A stretch of DNA of 64,000 bases from Anisakis pegreffii (lineage: Eukaryota; Nematoda; Chromadorea; Rhabditida; Anisakidae): assembly GCA_035041965.1 (NCBI GenBank), contig JAPYMA010001310.1:27111-91110 (forward strand). Reading direction: 5' to 3'. This document shows, piece after piece, positions 47,166-60,995 of the stretch. The position numbers were made by a program, and so were the translations under genes. Position 1 is the stretch's first letter, and the number at the start of each line of letters is the position of its first letter. The notes beneath the pieces were generated by a model. That model was given only the letters and a program-made list of their open reading frames with translations, made no database searches and was not told the DNA's origin.

Positions 47166-50100
47166 CTACAACAAGGAAAATGTAAAAAACAACAATAATA
47201 GTGCAAAGTTCCAAATTAAGTTGCAACAACAGAACAATTTGAATTTTTTTGAGGTCACTACTTTCATAACCATCGAAAATTTTGAGGTCAATTCCATTTC
47301 CAGGTCTAAGCCCAAGCCCAAACTCACAGCTGAGGCTAAACCTGAGGCTCCAGAAGCTAAAGCTCCAAAATTAGTTCGACGTCTAGCACTGGACGAGTCG
47401 CGGACACCACCTATGCTATCAGTGAAACACTTTCGTAAATTATTACGATCTGAATAATATTCATACAAAGTTGTGGTACCACCAGCCTTATTCCAGCAAA
47501 TTGTTTCGTTGAGGGGTGCGTAATTGTGACGGTGAACCCCTTGGGCATATTCCAGCCATGTAGAGAGCCATTTTAAACGACAATCACATTCAATTTGATT
47601 ATCCTGAAATGAATATTTTTCAAAAACGTTTCGTCTTCTCAAAAAAAGTTCCATAAATTTTATTTCTTGATGTATATTTCTTGAAAAATTGTCTCTTAAA
47701 TTAGTGTTTATTTAAGAAATTCGGTTTTTGCCTTCTTCTCACAAACATTTTGTCACTGTCGTCAGAAAATTTCTATCATTTTTATCAATCTCGACATTGC
47801 TGGCAATGAATGCATCTAAAAGCAACGAAACAAAATAAAATTGATAACGGTTTTAATTGAAAATACAAACTTTTAAATTAATATCGTGCAGGATCGTTCC
47901 ATGCTGGTTGATCACTGGTGATTTTGTGTATGAAAAGGGATTGATTGACTCGATTTGATTATTAATTAGAGATAAACTCAAAAAGCTGACACTCGTCAAC
48001 GTATTGAACACAGATGACGGGAATTCTTTCAATTGCGTGTCACGAACCGTCAGATCAATTTTATAGCCACGAATATAGGCAAATGCTCCTGTGTCTATCT
48101 GAAAATACTCTGATATCGTTGTCGATAAGGGTTCATTGCTCTTATTATTATTATCATTTCGTTATCAGTGTCAAATTATCAGTAGAACTGTTGTCATTGC
48201 CTTAGCACTATGATAATCATTACAGTAACTGTATATTCCAAAATAGTAACCTTTTTAAGATGCATTCCAGTGATCGTGATGTGACGAAGCAACCTTAAAT
48301 CAGCCGCATACAATTGGTTACTTAGGATTGGCTCTTTGATTTCAACAGCTAGGCTTCTTAACGGAGGTAGATGCCGCAGAATCTCGGAGATATTGTAAGA
48401 TTTCGGGATGACAGATGGTAAATTATAGACCTGAATAATGATTTGCATTGTTATCATTAAGATTACCACGGTTGTTATTGATTTATCACTATTATCAGCT
48501 CTGATAGGATCTGAAAAGTAAATTTCTAGCCGGAATACGTTCAGAAATTCACAGTAAACACATCAAATTTGATGGAATATTGCAAAAATTGCGAATAATT
48601 GGAATCGAACCCACATAAGACGACTAGCATTTCAATGTGAAATCAATCAACTTACCAATAAGCTACGAAGATGGCGTAGATGACGGAAGGCCCGAGGTTC
48701 AGGAAGTCTTTGCAGTGCTTTCAGATCGGTCATTGACAGGGTTTCCAACTAGAATGAATTTTATTGCCACTGGAGAGCAACTTTTTATTCAACTTTCGCG
48801 GGAATTTTCCGATTTTGGGGAAATATTTTCGGGAATTTGAGAAATTTGACGAGATTTTCGGAGATATTCATGAGATTTCAGGCTAATTCCCTAAGAAATT
48901 TACATTGTAGAGGTTCTCGAAGTGTCGTTCACAGAGCCGCTCGAATCGATTTCCACTGATATTCAAATGTTTCAACTCCAGAATGGTTTCGAAGAGTTGC
49001 GGATCCAATTTACGGAAATTATTATATGATATATCGATTGAGATCAGTTTATTGTAATTGGCCAAGTCCTGCGGATTCAGTTCGTGGATCTTATTGCTGA
49101 AAACAATACTTTCAGATGGAATACCAATGAAAACCTTGTAAAAATTGCTGAATTTCCAAATAAATTGAAGGAAAACTCGAGAAATTCTGCTCATTTTGAA
49201 GATTCTAAAAGAATTCTATGCATATTATTTTAAAATTTTCGCATTCGTAATGAAATATTCCACTTACTGGCTTATGTTTAGATGCCGTAAGCCACGATTC
49301 GTGATCTTTGGCAACGAGAACAGACCCGTATTGGCCAAATTCAACGACTCAATTGTATGGCTCAACTCCTGAAATGGATTTCTCAAATATGTCGAATCGC
49401 AAGCCTTAAGCCAGAGGTCCTAAGGCCTAGAATAAGCCTTAGCTCAACCTCTAGGCCCCCTGCTACTTCAAGTTTCCTTCCGTATTGTCGGCAATCCAGC
49501 CATACTTACTTAAGGTTTAATAATTCGCTAATTAACTACCAACCTTAAAGGCATGTGGATTCCAGGTAACCACTGGATTATGACTCAAATCCAGTTTGGT
49601 CAGTTTCGATAACGATGCGAATGCGGCCTCTTCAATAGTATCGATCAAATTATCCGACAAAATCAATTCGGTTAAATTGTTCATTGCAAAGAAATCCATC
49701 ACATGCAGCGATTTGATACGATTACCCTGCAAAATGGAAACTAACTTGGAAACTAACGAAGTAACGATAGAATAACCTTGAGATTCAGGGTTGTGATACT
49801 GTTTCGAATCGACGATAGCGCGTGTTGAGGCACAGCTTTCAGTTGATTGTAGGATAAATCCAGATTAAACAAATTATCCGCACCGAAAGCATCCGAATCC
49901 AGACCGATTATTGCATTTTTGGACAGTGATAAGCTCGTATAAGTCTCCTGATAAGAGTATCACTATTATTATCAGTAGATCAGAGCATTATCAGATCATT
50001 ATTAGACAGTTAGCAATGCCCTTATCAGCTTATTATTAATGTTATCACCTGATTAGCGAACGTGCCCTTCCACAATGTGCGCAAATGGTTGTTTGATAGA

Positions 50101-51407
50101 TCGAGAAAGGTTAGTTTTGGACATGCCACGAATGCTGTTGGTTGTATTTCGATCAGATGGTTGAAGGATAGATCTAGTTTCGCCAATTTATCGAAATCTT
50201 GCATTGTTGCCTTGCCGATCGCTTGGATTCGATTATTCGACAGATTCAACGAGGTTAACGATCGCTTAACGGCATTCAGATCGAAACTGAAACTTAGCGG
50301 AGAAGCTTAGCGACGATATAAAATCCTGGATTAACGAGATGTTAACGATCGCTAATTTCGACTCGTTACTCCACTCTGATTGCATTTGAGGGGTCTCAAG
50401 CTCAGAATATAGCCCAAATATAGGCAAAACCGAGCAGAAATCACACGAACCTCTCGATGAAATTATGTGATAGATCCAGAAATTTGATTCCACTCGATGT
50501 TTGCTGTAGAAAAGTGAAGTCGAATGCTTTCAACTGATTGAAACTCAAGTCGAAATGCTCCAGATTCAGCAGATTTATAAAAGATCCTTTTGTTAGCGAT
50601 TCCAGTTTATTCCTCGCCAACGATAGGTACTCCAGCTGAGGTATATCATATAAACACCTTTCGGCAGTCTCGTTCAAACGATTCCCGGATAGATCCAATT
50701 GGCGAAGGGATGGCAATGAAGCGAACGCCTGAAAAGATCAGATATTCTAGTATCCGTTGTCGATTCGAGGCATTCGACGGGTTTTTGAGATCCGCAGGAA
50801 GATAAATCACCAAATAAGAAGTTCAGGACTTTCACTCATTGATAGAGGCTTAACTGGCAATTGCCTATAGTGATAAGTGATAAGAGAATGATAAAGAATG
50901 ATCAGAATATGATAACAATTAAGGGATACCATAGAATTGATCGTCTCCACTAGATTATCGTTGATAAACACCTGTTCCAAGCTGTCAATTTGATAGAATG
51001 TCTTCGATGCGATCAAATTGATACGGCAAAAGGCAAGATTCAACGATTTCAGTGATGGAATCGATCGTGAATGGAATGCAGCGTTGTCGAGAGAAGATAT
51101 TAGTGTACGACTCATGCTTAGTCGTTCCAGTTTTTCGAGTTTCCGGAAGGCTGACGACGGGATTGAGTCGAGCGGATTACTGTCCAGTAGCAGATAGCGT
51201 AACTTATTCAGACTGCTTAAAGGCACCTCAGGAAATACGTGGAGAGCATTGTTCTGAAATTGTTTAAGCGTAATAATAATAACACCTAGAAATCAACAAA
51301 ATGAAGCAGGCGATCGAAGTTATCGATTCGATTCGACAACATTTCATCAATCAAGTCGACAACTTTGTGATAATAATAATAATAACAATAATAATAATAA
51401 CAATTAC

Positions 51408-51462
<55 letters not shown>

Positions 51463-53348
51463 GTGATATATATAATAGTGTCGAGGATTATAACAATAAA
51501 ACAAATGAACCTGTAAGAAAAGTGATTCGAGACCCTCGAGCCTCTCGAAAGCGTTGTTACCGATTCTCTGAATGCGATTGTAAGACAGGTCGAGATAAGC
51601 CAAAGAGGTCATATAAAGGAAACACCCCGGATCAGATATATCCTCGATCAGATTTCCAGCCAAATTCAGCCGCATCAAACTTGTTCCGGTGCCATCGAAC
51701 CGTCCGAATGCCAGTCTCTGCAGAGATCTAATCCGATTCTTCGATAAATCCAAATGCTTCAATTTACTCATCCCATCCAACGCCTCGGTTGGGATTTGTG
51801 ACAGCCGATTAAAGGCCAGTAACAGTTCACTGAGTGCTGGTTTCAAGTTTGATACGGTTTGATTGTCTAGCCTGAAATTACTTTCAGGTCTTTCAGGTCA
51901 TGTATTATTATTAATATTATCGTATTATAAAAATAAAACTTACGTAATAAGTTTATTACTGTTCATATTGAGATACTGCAATATGCGCAGTTGTTGCAAC
52001 GCAGATGGCAGAGTGTGAAGTTGATTCTCCTCGAGATTAAGTCTCTGAAGGGATTTTGCGATATTCGAGAATGTACCTGCGGGGATATGAACAATCTTAT
52101 TGTAGGATAGATCCAGTTGTTTCAATTGACTGATCGAACTGAACGCATTCGCTTCGATTCGACTGATCTGAAACCGATTTTTGATCATGATCACTCACGC
52201 TGCTGATAATTTCCTTACTGATAATGATGAAGGCGTAGTAATGGTGATAAGGGAGTAGAGTACTGATAACAGTGATAATACAGAACTGATAATAATGGTA
52301 AGTGAACCTGATTATAGCTGAGGTCAAGCCGATTGAACTTTTGGAAACTGTTGAAGGCCATATCGTTCAACGCCGAGATGCGATTATTACTCAGTCTCAG
52401 ATCGATTTCTGAAGAGAACTCAACCTCGGGATGAAAAGATATCTCGGTGATATTATTGCCCTCCAAATCGAGATTTCTCAGCGATCTGAGCTCTCGTATA
52501 GCCAGATATGGTATCTGAAACATTCTTTCATTCATTTAGATAAATTTGAACAAGTTGGATTCGGATATCGGAATTTGATCGACCACCTCGATCTGATCTT
52601 ACGGGAAACTGGGAATATTTGATACCGTTGAATAGAAAAGATTCTCAGCTATCACATGGTATATATTATGTCAAGTGATTAGGATTATTTTTAGAGATAT
52701 AGCCGGATTTGTAGGATGTATCTTATGGCTGAACAGGATTTACGTTCTCAGGTGCTAGATTAAATTTTAATGAATAATAATGAAAGATGATAAATAACCT
52801 GTTGTAAGACATTATTCTTGAGATCAATGAACCAGATCGATGAGGGTAACGCGAGTTTTTCGATTTCGTTCAATCGATTATTTGCTATTGTTAAAACTTG
52901 TAAGGGAAGACGATACAGGGATCGACTTGGCAGTATTGTTATCTGAAATATTAACAATAATAAATATGATAAAAATAATTTATATAATAGTGTGCAGCGG
53001 ACCAATACCTGATTATGATCTAAATGTAAAAAATGAAGATTTTTCAATTGAGTTTCATCAAAAGTCGTCGATCTGATATGTTTGATGATATTGTTTTGCA
53101 GTTGAAGATATTGCAATTGGTAGAGATACGTCAATGCCCAGGCCGGTATCGAGCTGAGACTGTTCCCGTTTAGTATCAATTGGTACAATTTACTCTGCAA
53201 TATTTATTACTTATATTCTACCATATCATTAATTATTTGTCATATGAACGTATGAAATTGATCTACCAAAGAGATACACATGAAAACTACTTTGGATTTG
53301 GGTAATTTGAGATGTATTTAATCCCGATAGTTTCAAAATACAATAGTG

Positions 53349-53380
<32 letters not shown>

Positions 53381-54541
53381 TTTATAATAATAATAATGAA
53401 AGCAAGACCTCGAGAGTTCGAAAGGCATTCACATTAATAGTTTCAATATGATTATTGGTGAGATCGATCAGTTGAATGTTCTGATTCTTGAAGGCGTCTT
53501 GCGATATGAACGACATACTGCTCTCGACGATTGATAGAGCCACGATACTATACACAGTCTCCTGTAATCTCTAGCCTTATCAGTACGTTATCAGTAATTT
53601 GGCTACAGTATCCGTTGGGCTTATCACTTAGGGTGTCCATAGTCTTAGCACATTGATCTATTATCATTGTGAATTCCCGAATAAAATGATAAAATGGCGA
53701 ACGATATCGGAGAATTTGAAACGGTAATAAAAATAATTTTAACTGGCACGTTTCAAAAAATGTGCTGAAAACAGGCAGATCAAAGCGGATATATATCCGC
53801 TTAACAAATACCAGATGGCTGCTGGCAGTTCATTGCTGACAGATTTAGTTTTATTCATTATGTTTTACATTTATTATTATATTTGTCATATGTGCATATC
53901 TGTTTTTGAAAGAATTTTTGTTTATTCCGTTGAGTCTCTGGATTTTTAAGCGAACCATAAAATTCTGATGATAGCACTTTGAACATATGGAATTTCACTT
54001 CGTTTACGAGCTTTCGGTTTGAGTCACTTGATTATTTATTATTGTTAGTTTGACTGATATTTACACATGTCTATTATTATTGTATTTATTGAAATTACTG
54101 CTGTATTATTATATATTAATATTATTATTATATATTGATAATGTATTTATTATTGTTATTATTATTATTTTTGTTGTACCCTACATTATGAGAATGTGGT
54201 GTCCGTTGCTCTACAGTAACGGGTATTGAAGGTACAGTAATCCAAGGCTGTCGTCTGCATCGGACGTGTACGGTAGTCGACTCAGAATCTACTCCCTCAC
54301 AGATGCATGTTCGCCATTTTGAGCTCGGTGACGAATCAAACCTGAAATTGCAAAATGCTTTTAAAATTTTAATATTAGGTATTGTTATTGTGTAAATGAT
54401 AAATAATGAAACTAACATGCACTGGTGCTCGGTAGTCATCGATAATGCTTGTGCCATATGGAGAAATGAACGAATCAGAATAATATTTGCAATAATAGTA
54501 AATAACAGATGATGTGGTGTTGTTCGAGACTTGAATATCAT
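47166..54541 (-). CDS. chaoptin-like extracellular leucine-rich-repeat protein, about 19 exons
   Basis: Start 54541 (MIFKSR) gives a signal-like hydrophobic run, LLFTIIANIILIRSFLHM; 54604 is an in-frame alternative. An LRRNT-type cysteine segment follows (KWRTCICEG, VRCRRQPW, 54.3 kb). Then come about 30 or more LRRs of about 24 residues, with LxxLxLxxNxI cores such as LKQLDLSYNKI, LKHLDLSKNRI and LTFLDLSNNHL. The last exon (47606-47166) has an LRRCT-type motif (NQIECDCRLKWLSTWL, then ICWNK and RKCF), a Ser/Ala/Gly-rich linker, and a hydrophobic C-terminus (NLIWNFALLLLFFTFSLL) with little after it, which suits a GPI signal or terminal anchor. The uninterrupted LRR stack without Ig, Fn3 or TIR domains and the hydrophobic end match chaoptin-type adhesion proteins. 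Several introns fall in phase 0 at the same LRR position. Introns are rich in TTATCA. Confidence 0.8.
51378..51465. repeat. (AAT)n microsatellite in a chaoptin-like intron
   Basis: A long, mostly perfect AAT run lies in the intron before the exon starting near 51252. The diverged palindrome related to those of DENND5 lies just beside it (51311-51345). Confidence 0.9.
52625..52720 (+). repeat. dispersed repeat family 2, diverged copy in an intron
   Basis: AGATTCTCAGCT, then TATATATTATGTCAAGTGATT, aligns with the core of the copies near 44640 and 45550. It is more diverged and shortened. It lies in a chaoptin-like intron. Confidence 0.55.
53347..53381. repeat. (AAT)n microsatellite in a chaoptin-like intron
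   Basis: About eleven AAT units, followed by a short TTT break and a few more units, between the third and fourth exons of the gene. Confidence 0.9.
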
Positions 54542-55859
54542 AGTTCGAGAGACTGGAGAGCGGGCAGAGTGACCTCTAGACGGAGTCTGAGCCCATTCAA
54601 CCAAACAATTCAGTGGTTACAATTGGCCATAAGTAGTAACTGTTGAAGTGATGATGCTCTCTCATCACATTGGACTGAATTCTGGAAAAAATAATCCGAT
54701 TTCAGACTGAATTTCCGGCTGCTTTTAACGAAAACCTAACGGCGATTAATAGGTCAGATATATTTCTAGCGAATATTGTCGCAGAATGTTTATTTTTGCA
54801 AAAAATTTTCATCAAAGTGAAAGGTTTTTATGAAATCATGCGATTTTTCGTGGAAATTTCACCGTTTCTCAAACATTCGACCAAGAAATGTCGTGGGTTT
54901 GCATAAAGAATATAGAGGATTTATGAATTGATCCAGATTTTTGGATTTTGTCAAAAACTGAAAATATTGTCAAGCTGAAGTCGTCCAATACTATGAATGG
55001 AGTCTTGTCTACGGCAATCGTTTCGTCGGATAATTTGCTAGAAACGATCTGAATTCTAAGATAAAGTTTACGAATGGAATTTACTGACGAAAGAAAAATT
55101 CTTCCGCAGTCCCAAAGGTATCATTTCGTTTGGATTCGAGAAATTTAATGTACTTTTTTGCATTAGTATCGATATTCATAGTGCGCAGTTTATGAGATGT
55201 ATTATGATTGGCTATTAGACGGATATGACGAGATATACGGATTTGGCTTGAATATTTGTCATTCGTTTAGTTATTTGTAGTCGTTTGTGAGAGTTGCAAA
55301 AACATCTGTTTATTTAAAATTTTAAAACTGATCTTAGAAAATCTCAAAAATGCTTCAGAATGATCACTGAATTTCAAATCATCACTGAGTTGAGATTTTT
55401 TTTGTTTATTTGAAGAAGCCTGATATTAATTTTCGAGAAACCTGGAATTTTTTGGTACCATATTATTCAAAAGATCCTCTAGCTTCCAACAGTTTCAATA
55501 TTATTGCTGTAGGTTGTCTCATTCACGAGAAGTACGACAAAATAGCAACCCACTTAATCGCTCTCTACTGTGATGGTGGTGGCAAAAATCTGCGACGCTG
55601 TCCGGCATCGAACCTGACGCCAATGGACAGTGTGCATGCACAACAACAATTTTTGATCTTATGCAACGCAAAATTAAAATATTTATTCAAAATTTTTAAT
55701 TTCAGGTCATCTTCTCGCTCAGATCTTCCAGAAACCTTCAAAATTTGGACACTACCATATCTGAATAACTCTTTTAAACCTCAAAACCCCGCATTAAATC
55801 CCTCAAATTCAACACGAACGCCCCTATCCTGACGGAATAGCACCAGAGCTGCACAATAG

Positions 55860-55937
55860 CTCGCTATTCCGGAATAGCTATTCCGCTTAGCAGGGAACCA
55901 GCCGATCCCGCTAATCCACTGGATTAAATCCAGTGGA
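55860..55937. repeat. cluster of short palindromes
   Basis: Adjacent palindromic pieces include GGAATAGCTATTCC and ATCCACTGGATT with its exact complement one base later. They form a compact hairpin-forming block in otherwise plain DNA. Confidence 0.7.
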
Positions 55938-57771
55938 TATCACTTCTTCAATCCGATATGAACTCCTGCCCCAATTCCTGTTAAAATCCCTAATGTCTAG
56001 ACTAAAATCTCGCCCTCAAAACAGTCTCGAACCTGAAAGTGCTCAACGAATCTGAACTGAAAAAACGTTTGGGGATATAAATGTCGGAAAAGATATGAAA
56101 TTGAATTTATAGGACAAAGAAATCGGTGATTGGTGAAGTTGAGTAACGTTAATAAAATAACAGTTGCTCAATAGATTTATGGACAAGATCAGATTAACAC
56201 ATAGAGAGAGGAGATATATCCGTTTATAACGATTATATACACCAATGAGATGGATATTCACCTAGAGATATAACGTAGTAAGCACAAAAAATGAAAAGCA
56301 ATGAATGAACGCTTTATTTGAAACCAACAAAACAGCTGAAGAGTACAAGAAAATTAGAGGTTTAGACAAAAAATTACGGCAGAAAATGGTGAAAATGTGA
56401 AATCCTGAAAGCAGAATGAATAAATTTAGATTTTAGATCAAAAATTTTAAGGGAGTAAGAGATTTTTTAAAAACAATTTATGAGTTTGATCGAAGATTTG
56501 GGATGTAGATATGAATGGATTAGAGATTTGTGACGAGGACAGACTAGAGGAAATGGCTTCGAGTCGAATTGAGCCTCTGATATCCAGGCCGAACCGCGAC
56601 TGCCACTCCGATTCTATATCCGACTTCGAGTTTGACTCCGACCTGCCGCCTGTTACATATAGAGTGATCCCCACCCCCCCCCCGGAAATCTCCTTTAGTC
56701 TGTTTTATTTTATGGGTTCATTCAATATTAAAACTGTGGAATAAAGACTGTAATACTTTTCGCTGCGAAAAGTGATCGATTGGCTGTGTGATCGCGCCGC
56801 CGAATTCTCAAAAAGTTTTTGATCAATTGCCGATCAGAACTGTCAAAATAAAGCGCTTTTTTTGCCTTCAACGAATGCCATTCACCTCGAAAAACGTCAA
56901 TTATATTGGCAATTGGAAACGGTAAACAATTTTGAGCGATTTCATTTTTTGAGCGATCGGAAGTTCGTTCGAATAAATATTTCGGACATTATTTATTATT
57001 ATTATAATTACAATAATAATAATAATGGTAATAATAATGAAGTGATGTTATGGTAAACAAATCTGAATCCGTTTTGAATTAATGATTGAAATGATAATTG
57101 AGTTAGTTGCCTTAGGGTACGTCGGATTAGCACGGCTTTTGTCTAAAGACGAATTTTAAAATAACACTAAAATTCATTAAATCTAATGCAAAAATGTCGG
57201 AATTTTCGATGTCAAATAACGAAAATTTTCAGTTTTTTGGCATTTTTATGTGAAATTTAAAACGAATCGTTTCTATTCGATTTGTAAATGGAATTCCATT
57301 AAACCAAATGAGATTTTTGACAGTTTTTTTGCAATGGCAATGAAATTTGTTGGGATTTATTGGGTATATAATTTTGGTTTATGTGACTTTTTATGAGATG
57401 TGAATAATCACTGAGATATTTACTGATGGTAGTCGGGAGTACTCTCGAATAATGGACTGAACTGAAGTGATTAAGATAAAAATATATAATAATAATATAT
57501 AATAATAATAGTAATGATATGTAAGTTTTAAAACAATTGCGATTAACACATGTATAAACAAAGGATTAGGACATCATCTACATATTAGATAAGCCGTTCT
57601 AATATCCACTAATATCTTATCTTTTATTAATAATAACAACAATAATAATAAATATAGTAATAATATATAATAATATTTAATAATAATATCTAATAATAAT
57701 GTCAATTCAAGTAGTACTCACTGAATTTGGAAACAATCTCAGATATGCTAATAATAATTATTATTATGAAG

Positions 57772-57811
57772 CAGAAGCAGCAGCAGCAGCAGTAGCAGCA
57801 GCAGCAGCTCA
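57772..57811. repeat. (CAG)n microsatellite
   Basis: About 13 CAG units, interrupted by GAA and TAG variants. Not in a recognised coding exon. Confidence 0.9.
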
Positions 57812-60800
57812 CTTCAACTGGCCTCTAATGGAGTAAGGATATATTATACTGACTAAGAGACTAAGGATATATTATATGCGTTTAGTATCCTCCCTCTTTT
57901 CAGCGCTTTCCATCTGTGTGCCTCGTTACTGCGTGTGTATCTCCCTTATCCCAGATCGAAACCTTTCCCTGTCTGTGTGTCAATGGCGAATCGAATTTGA
58001 TCTCTGCTGACAGATCGATCAGCAATCAATGCAACACCACTGATCATCTATTTCTCCTCATAGCGCCAGCCGCCGCCTCGAAACGTTCATATATCTTTCG
58101 GATGCGCAATGAAATTCATTGAGAATTTCGAAAATTAACTGATAAGATCAATGAAATCTCAAAAAATTCAAATTTTAATTTGAAACTAACTATAAGCAAT
58201 AAATTGAATAATTGTAATCGACGATCTGATCATTTATTTCGAAGAAGTGTCGTCATATTTCAAACTTTTACATTTTTAAACTTATACAAATTTTAAACTT
58301 TTCAGGAAATTGTTCGCGTTATGCTTTTGCTTCAAATACTACAATTGCAACGAACCAGCGAAACAACAACAGCTTTAGATCATCGCAGTCCCTTGGAATC
58401 AGGAGATTAGATCAGCGATATCAGGTATCTCCTTATATCCCTTTCCACCTTAAACCGAGCTAATATCCCCATATAAATGGCTTTACCCTCCCCCCCTCCG
58501 GAAATTGTTTCATTTGATGGAGTGCTTCATAAACTATAATGACCTGAATTGAATTAATTTTCACGCAGATTTGAAATTGATTTTAATATTGATGGTGTCC
58601 AAAAGCAATAATAATAAATTTAAAGCACAGACCATTAGGGCTACTGAGCAATTCTCTTATTTGATTCATTTGCGGTTGTTGGATAATTCAGTTTGGGCAT
58701 ATTATCGTAGATCCGTTACGTCAAAATCCTTATTCCACTAGACTGAATACAATGCCCTTTGGTCATAATAACAATAATAATAATAGTAAGATTTATATGA
58801 ACAGTACAGAGTTTAAGAAGTAAAATTGTTCTGAAGTGGAAATTTTTTAAGGAAAATGAAAATTCTCAACGATTTGAGACGTTTTTATATGGGAACATTT
58901 GCAGAAAATGACAAATTTTGATTGATTTCGAAGCGATTTGCAGAATTTTTTTGTTATTTTTTGTTTTTTTGGAATATAAATCCACGAAGATGAGACTCAA
59001 AAAGATTTCAGTTAATCCTTTTCAAAGCTTTTGATTACACGTAGCCACTTTTTGAATAGGAAACAGCGGTTTGATGTGTGTGTTGTGATGCATCGTATTG
59101 GCGTTTTGTTGTGTTTTTATTCTGCGAATAAAAAATGCAAATGAAATTTTGAAAAAATGATGGAATTTTGCAAATTTTTTGAATACTTCGCCCTTTTTTG
59201 ATTATTTCCAGATTTGATCACTGCGTTTACGAAGGCATTCGGTACTGATAATGATAGGAATAAAGATATATCAAGATCAAAACTGTTCAGTTAAATACTA
59301 ATCGCCATCCATTGAGAGCAGTATTGATCATCAAGAAATTACAATTCTACTGAGAGGTATTTCTTGAAAATAGATAAAATTTTTTGCGTATTTCCAAAAA
59401 AATTCATATTTGCAGAATCCAGAGCGTCTCCTGAATTTAATGGTACCAAAATTGTGTCAAATTTCAAATCTGAAGCCATTCAAACACTGTCTGTTCCTTA
59501 ACCTATTATGTATGTCTCGTTGATCGCGCTTAATACACTCTCATAAAATCCACTCCGATTCGATATTCAAACATCCTATATCACCTCACTAATCAATGTG
59601 AATAACTAAAAGCTTTGAACTAAGAATTGGTTTGTTATGTATACGAATAAAGATTATATTTCAAAACCTTTCTCGCAGCTATAATATCAGATTTCCTTTC
59701 CTATTGACGATAAATCCACACGTATCCGATTTTCATATCCATACACATAATATCTTACAGCAAATTGCACTCTTATTAGCTACATCAAAGGAATTATTAT
59801 TGTTTGATATCGATCTTATACATTCTACTGTTTATTTCATTAAAATTATTGTTATTGTTATCACACCATCACATTAATAGTATCGTTTTATCTTTACAGT
59901 AAATACAGTAATGCGGTAATGTTTACAATAAGGATTATGCTATTATTAGATTATATTAAGTTACGTTCTCACCAGTATTATTTGAAACGATGTCTGGAAG
60001 TCGTCAGTGTGATTAATTACGTAAATGGGCCACTAAAAGGGTCTTTAAGCCCTCAGAAAGCCCAAAAAGCCCTTAAACCCCTTGAAAAGGCTTTAAAACC
60101 TTCGCAAGCGGTTAACATTTAAGTGGAAATGGATTGGTAGGTAATAATAATATGATAATGATGGAATTTGATAGATTCTCTCACGATTGTTAGATGCATT
60201 CGACTTTAAGTATAACTGCGGATCTTGTTTAGGTTCACAGCAAATACGAAATAAATATTACGGAGTTTTCATATGTGAATCCAAAAATTCATATTAAATA
60301 GCAAAGTGAGTACATATAATATTGAATATAATAAAAAACATAAAACATAATAATAAACAATCATAAAAATCCGATGACAGCTGAGTTGATAGCAGCACAA
60401 GAGCATTGGGCTGCGTAATAGATGGATGTATGGATGGATTGGATATGGGACAGATGAACTGCTGGTGGGTTTATTTATTATTTATGATGTGGGATATACA
60501 CTATTAAATGTTTAAATGTTGTATTTATTTGGAAAGAACAGTTGCTTTGGACGTAGTCGTTGTTGTCATAATGTTGCAATGATATGAGAGAATATTATGC
60601 ACTCTGGAGGATGCATCGATGCGTATTTCCGGGATATGTGGATTTGTAGATCTGTGTTATGTGTGGATATTGAGACAGTTTTAGAGGGCAGGCGATTTCA
60701 GGTTATATTTAGAGAGAGGACAACCTGAGATACGCGAAAATTATGACTGTGTCAGTAGAAGAATGACAGATGGAATTTGAGAGTTGATTTTGTGAAGGTG

Positions 60801-60844
60801 TCTGTTCTATTGGTTGCTATGGGAATATAAGGTAGATAAGGTTT

Positions 60845-60995
60845 CGATCTACCTGTATGCTCAAATTTGATTAGTAAGGTTTTAATTTGTTGACACCATC
60901 GGATAGCTGAGATTCTCTGCTTTCAGAATAGTATATATTTTGTCGAGCGATTCCGCCCAGCTCAAAAGTTATGGCCTGATCTCTAATAATATCAT
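60845..60995 (+). repeat. dispersed repeat family 2, copy 3
   Basis: It shares TTTGATTAGTAAGG, AGCTGAGATTCTC, GTATATATTTTGTCGAGCGATT and AAAAGTTATGGCCTGAT with the 44.6 and 45.5 kb copies, in the same orientation. The 3' GCCAAACTGTAACC part is missing. Confidence 0.75.

Noticed and set aside
48597..48655. tRNA-like sequence on the minus strand (GTGGGTTCGATTCC)
   Set aside because: It has a good B-box, but no matching acceptor stem or D-arm, and it overlaps an exon/intron junction of the LRR gene.
55410..55832. 140-codon plus-strand ORF upstream of the LRR gene
   Set aside because: No recognisable domain; the second half is low-complexity and proline/asparagine-rich. Not enough to call a gene.
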